Source: JBFWUW01 sp050247075 (lineage in GTDB: Bacteria > Planctomycetota > Planctomycetia > Pirellulales > JBFWUW01). Taken from it: a stretch of DNA of 14,893 nucleotides. Under the pieces are notes generated by a model, which saw only the letters and a program-made list of their open reading frames with translations, was not told the origin of the DNA and did no database searches. A program made the position numbers and the translations under genes. The stretch's first letter is position 1; every line of letters begins with the position of its first letter. Of the stretch, positions 13,280-14,893 are shown piece after piece. The stretch is taken from assembly GCA_050247075.1 (NCBI GenBank), contig JBFWUW010000114.1, positions 1 to 14,893 on the forward strand. Reading direction: 5' to 3'.

Positions 13280-13556
13280 GGGTGGGCCTTTCGTTCAAGA
13301 GTTTGCGAACCCGTTCACGACCTTCGGCACGCTTCACCAGAAAACGCTGAATGTCGCGAAGGCATTCCTGGCTGAACTCGGCACCGTTCATCGGCGCGAA
13401 GATGTACTCTCCCCACTTGGGATACCACTTGACGACACCCAGGATATTCAAGCCGCGATCTACGATGTGCCAGCGGTCAGGAATCGCCGTTTCATGCGCA
13501 CGAACGAAGTAACCAATCTGATAGAGTTCGTGCCCATCGACGAGTTGCGTTTGCAT
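13263..13556 (-). CDS. Small hypothetical alpha/beta protein
   Basis: 97 residues from the ATG at 13556, 8 bases after GGAGG; a second in-frame ATG at 13562 is too close to the SD. The middle looks like beta strands (WHIVDRGLNILGVVKWYPKW, GEYIFAPMNGAEF) followed by helices (SQECLRDIQRFLVKRAEG). Trp- and Tyr-rich cores of this kind are common in small phage proteins with no assigned role. Its leader contains the CGGCACTAGGGAG repeat shared with the next upstream gene's leader. Confidence 0.72.
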   Translation of the reverse strand: MQTQLVDGHELYQIGYFVRAHETAIPDRWHIVDRGLNILGVVKWYPKWGEYIFAPMNGAEFSQECLRDIQRFLVKRAEGRERVRKLLNERPTHDTAT

Positions 13557-13565
13557 CGTCATCCC

Positions 13566-13578
13566 CTCCCTAGTGCCG
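13566..13578 (-). repeat. Leader repeat copy 1 with SD
   Basis: The 13-base string CGGCACTAGGGAG (minus strand) lies in the leader of the 13556 gene and recurs at 13808-13820 in the leader of the 13798 gene; it includes the GGGAG SD core. A shorter form (ACTAGGGAG) recurs near 1282-1290 before the gene starting at 1274. Confidence 0.6.
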
Positions 13579-13585
13579 TCCAGGT

Positions 13586-13798
13586 CTAGTACGCACCGCC
13601 TTCAAAACTGGCCTTATACATCTGCGACATGCAATCGCTAAGTGCTGCCTCTGGTGACGACCCGAAGCCGCCGAACGATTCGCCACCGTCCAATTGGTCG
13701 CCGTGTTTGTACTCGCAGCTTGCGGCGACCTGCTCACCAGGAAGATGGAATGTCACAATCCAGCCGTTGCGGATAAGTTTTTCTATATCGTCGTTCAT
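13586..13798 (-). CDS. Small hypothetical protein
   Basis: 70 residues from the ATG at 13798, with GGGAG and about 9 bases of spacing. It starts with a helix (NDDIEKLIRNGW), then a strand (IVTFHLPGEQVAASCEY), a Gly-rich loop (GGESFGGFGSSPE) and a helix (EAALSDCMSQMYKASFEGGA). The 'G-W..TF...V.A....SPE-AL' layout is typical of tiny phage proteins of unknown role. No membrane or signal segment. Its leader carries the second copy of the CGGCACTAGGGAG repeat, and a hairpin precedes it. Confidence 0.72.
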   Translation of the reverse strand: MNDDIEKLIRNGWIVTFHLPGEQVAASCEYKHGDQLDGGESFGGFGSSPEAALSDCMSQMYKASFEGGAY

Positions 13799-13807
13799 TG
13801 TTTAGTT

Positions 13808-13820
13808 CTCCCTAGTGCCG
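13808..13820 (-). repeat. Leader repeat copy 2 with SD
   Basis: Second copy of CGGCACTAGGGAG (minus strand), upstream of the 13798 start. Its left end overlaps the hairpin at 13818-13834, so hairpin and SD lie side by side. Confidence 0.6.
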
Positions 13821-13834
13821 CCCGTCAGGGGCGG
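13818..13834. other. Post-stop hairpin
   Basis: Six-base stem CCGCCC/GGGCGG (13818-13823, 13829-13834) with a 5-base loop, directly after the stop of the 57-residue membrane protein and before the next SD. No T-run follows. Confidence 0.55.
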
Positions 13835-13838
13835 GGTG

Positions 13839-14012
13839 TCAGGCTCGCTCAATGTCTCGCAACACCAAATACGTAATTCCTGCTGGTACACCAACCACGC
13901 TCAAGAATGAAAGCCAATCGAGCCCTGAGTACCCTGGCTCGGCCGCGATGCCTCCATTCAGAAAACACATCGTGCCGTATAGCAGAAGCCACACCGTCAT
14001 GTTTCGGGCCAT
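13839..14012 (-). CDS. 57-residue two-helix membrane protein
   Basis: A short gene from the ATG at 14012, with a very strong purine-rich SD (GGGGGAGGGGGGAC) just upstream, to a TGA at 13841-13839. Residues about 5-23 (MTVWLLLYGTMCFLNGGIA) and 34-51 (LSFLSVVGVPAGITYLVL) are two hydrophobic helices joined by a short Gly/Pro/acidic loop (AEPGYSGLDW). The charged C-terminus RDIERA is short. Small two-helix proteins are typical of phage holins, superinfection or membrane accessory proteins; without a neighbouring lysin a holin call would be weak. It overlaps no other gene. Confidence 0.72.
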   Translation of the reverse strand: MARNMTVWLLLYGTMCFLNGGIAAEPGYSGLDWLSFLSVVGVPAGITYLVLRDIERA

Positions 14013-14034
14013 GTCCCCCCTCCCCCTTTCACCG

Positions 14035-14050
14035 CCCGCTGCTACGCGGG
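14035..14050. other. Hairpin spanning a stop codon
   Basis: A 5-base stem (14035-14039 with 14046-14050, CCCGC/GCGGG) with a 6-base loop contains the TAG stop of the 14042 gene. Possibly affects termination or coupling to the next start 30 bases on. Confidence 0.4.
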
Positions 14051-14419
14051 GCGGGACTTGTAATGTGCTGCACAGTACGGCGAGCCTTCGCTGTAGCCGA
14101 CAGATGGCTCATCGCATTCGCAGCACTGGTCGGGCTCCCAATCGTTGCCTTCCAGGTCCGCCAAGAGCCACTCCGCCTGTTCGACGCTTCTCAGATGATC
14201 GCACATACCGCCCTTATCGAGTGTGCGGAAATCAATCAACACCTGTTTAAGCCACTTCACCAACTCTGGAGCGGCGGCAATCAAGGCTGCGTTGTCGGAA
14301 GCGAGTCCGCCCTGGGCGTACACTTTGGCGACAACGCTTTTATCTGGTGCAACCACGCACAATCCAAACTCACCTACGTTATCAGAGGCCCAAGGTCCAG
14401 TAGTGTGTCTAATCCCCAC
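14042..14419 (-). CDS. Phage-type 'TPGPW...AALIAAAPEL' protein with C-terminal Cys motif
   Basis: 125 residues from a GTG at 14419 with AGGAGG 6 bases upstream; the longer in-frame ATG at 14470 would overlap the neighbour and encode the hairpin. The start (GIRHTTGPWASDN) and residues 42-55 (DNAALIAAAPELVKW) match a very common group of small phage proteins whose function is unknown. Residues 98-119 (QCCECDEP, then YCAAHY) form a possible metal site with Cys100, Cys102, Cys116 and His119. The family match supports a phage origin for the whole window. Role unknown, perhaps early or accessory. Confidence 0.85.
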   Translation of the reverse strand: MGIRHTTGPWASDNVGEFGLCVVAPDKSVVAKVYAQGGLASDNAALIAAAPELVKWLKQVLIDFRTLDKGGMCDHLRSVEQAEWLLADLEGNDWEPDQCCECDEPSVGYSEGSPYCAAHYKSRPA

Positions 14420-14431
14420 GCCGCACCTCCT

Positions 14432-14446
14432 GCCGCCAGCGGCGGC
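14432..14446. other. Post-stop hairpin
   Basis: Six-base stem GCCGCC/GGCGGC (14432-14437, 14441-14446) with a 3-base loop, directly after the TAG of the 14448 gene and directly before the AGGAGG SD of the 14419 start. It has no T-run, so it probably marks a processing or coupling site more than a terminator. Confidence 0.55.
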
Positions 14447-14447
14447 G

Positions 14448-14630
14448 CTAGATAAACGCTTCGTATCCAAGAGCCAGGCGCAGCTCGTCGGCGATTTGCG
14501 TTTTCAAATCAGAGTCCAGCCGCACTTCGCTCATGTGGTCGCGGAGGCGGTCAAGCTGCTCGCTCGAAACCGATTCCAGTAGCCACTTGCCAATGATCCA
14601 GCACACGAGTTTATTGTTGTCTTTTCCCAT
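14448..14630 (-). CDS. Small hypothetical helical protein
   Basis: 60 residues from an ATG at 14630, with AGGAG about 10 bases upstream (a GGGGAG also abuts the start). The protein begins with GKDNNKLVCWIIGKWLLESV, amphipathic and possibly membrane-associated, then charged helices (SSEQLDRLRDHMSEVRLDSD, KTQIADELRLALGYEAF). No known motif. It follows the SAAW-repeat gene by 33 bases that include a small hairpin. Confidence 0.7.
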   Translation of the reverse strand: MGKDNNKLVCWIIGKWLLESVSSEQLDRLRDHMSEVRLDSDLKTQIADELRLALGYEAFI

Positions 14631-14649
14631 CTCCCCGCCGCTCCTTTCC

Positions 14650-14663
14650 CCCGGTATGCCGGG
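14650..14663. other. Post-stop hairpin
   Basis: Stem CCCGG/CCGGG (14650-14654, 14659-14663) with a 4-base loop lies immediately after the TAG at 14664-14666 and before the next SD. Same stop-hairpin-SD layout as other junctions to its left. Confidence 0.5.
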
Positions 14664-14893
14664 CTAGACCTTCACCAGTTCCCCGTCCGGGCACCACAGA
14701 CCACGGGCACACAACTCGCCACGCACCCCAGACGGCATCGGTTGTGCAGCCGGGCACGGAGCCGCGCGGAAAATCTCTAGCGACTTCTCTGCGATCTTGA
14801 CCCACGCCGCCGACCACGCCGCCGACCACGCCGCCGACCGCGCCGCCGACCGCGCCGACTCCCACGCCGACCACGCCGCCGACGCCGCCGACC
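14664..14893 (-). CDS. SAAW-repeat protein, N-terminus beyond window edge
   Basis: An open frame enters from the right edge (first whole codon at 14891) and ends at the TAG at 14664-14666, giving 75 visible residues. The first 30 are near-perfect repeats of Ser-Ala-Ala-Trp/Arg/Glu, encoded by a 12-base tandem unit (TCGGCGGCGTGG). Such Ala-rich repeats with a charged or aromatic residue every three or four positions are known in phage proteins and would form a long helix. After them come a helix (VKIAEKSLEIFRAAPCPAAQ) and a C-terminus with ELCARGLWCPDGELVKV, where two Cys and a Trp could form a small knuckle. This frame is preferred over the Val/Gly-rich frame on the same strand because its non-repeat part looks like a real protein. 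Function unknown. Confidence 0.75.
   Translation of the reverse strand, partial: SAASAAWSAWESARSAARSAAWSAAWSAAWVKIAEKSLEIFRAAPCPAAQPMPSGVRGELCARGLWCPDGELVKV
14802..14893. repeat. 12-base tandem repeat within a gene
   Basis: Imperfect tandem copies of a 12-base GC-rich unit (gccgccgaccac on the plus strand) with 9- and 6-base variants run to the window edge. Copy number may vary between relatives through slippage, always keeping the frame because units are multiples of three. Confidence 0.85.

Noticed and set aside
14611..14874. Minus-strand Val/Gly-rich frame over the tandem repeat
   Set aside because: Reads the repeat as GGVVGGV and lacks a sensible rest of protein; another frame on the same strand gives the SAAW repeats and a protein-like C-terminus.
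14802..14893. Possible CRISPR array or phage-type repeat array
   Set aside because: Units are 12 bases, contiguous, without spacers, and in a coding frame.
1..14893. tRNA, rRNA or insertion-sequence genes
   Set aside because: No cloverleaf, rRNA motif, transposase motif or paired terminal repeats were noticed on either strand.

Overview
The window looks like part of a tailed-phage or prophage genome. Nearly all of it is packed with short genes, and every gene I can support lies on the minus strand, so it reads from right to left. Stop and start codons often overlap (ATGA, TGATG, TAATG, GTGA) and most starts have clear Shine-Dalgarno (SD) sequences. Markers that support a phage or phage-like element are a P4-type primase-helicase, an ExoX-C-like/PD-(D/E)XK nuclease candidate, a small protein of the 'TPGPW...NAALIAAAPEL' type, a beta-helix protein and a LamG-like virion or adhesin candidate. 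I see no terminase, portal, capsid, integrase, tRNA or CRISPR array. The host cannot be read from the sequence. High GC, Cys-rich exported proteins and phage-encoded proteases make me think of a planctomycete-like host, but that is only an inference.

Layout from right (upstream) to left (downstream). 14893-12179: small, mostly uncharacterised, early-type genes. They include an SAAW-repeat protein cut by the window edge, several Cys-motif proteins, coiled-coil proteins and a 57-residue two-helix membrane protein. Many junctions carry a GC-rich hairpin just after the stop codon. 12127-9572: primase-helicase of 851 residues (zinc ribbon, Toprim, SF3/D5 helicase). 9571-9336: a non-coding gap with a 48-bp perfect alternating pyrimidine-purine tract and an AT-rich dyad, a candidate origin or control region. 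9335-8152: nuclease candidate and a zinc-ribbon protein. 8151-7974: intergenic, with a weak promoter candidate. 7973-6858: a beta-helix protein and a small gene, closed by a strong intrinsic terminator (6776-6824).

6758-3917: the most striking block. In transcription order it holds a one-helix membrane protein, a small secreted protein, a papain-family cysteine protease, a Cys-rich membrane-anchored protein (13 Cys in 120 residues) and a membrane-anchored trypsin-like serine protease with Cys-X-Cys motifs in its tail. Most are coupled by overlapping codons. The genes therefore look like one exported proteolytic module, possibly for lysis, wall degradation or virion maturation.

3917-945: a run of small helical proteins, at least two of which are paralogues and four of which may be, plus a candidate 26-residue microprotein with a very strong SD, two membrane proteins and small unknown genes. 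925-1: the N-terminal 308 residues of a LamG-like protein that continues beyond the left edge.

All protein functions here come from motifs read by eye. No database search was possible. Names for short genes are descriptive only.
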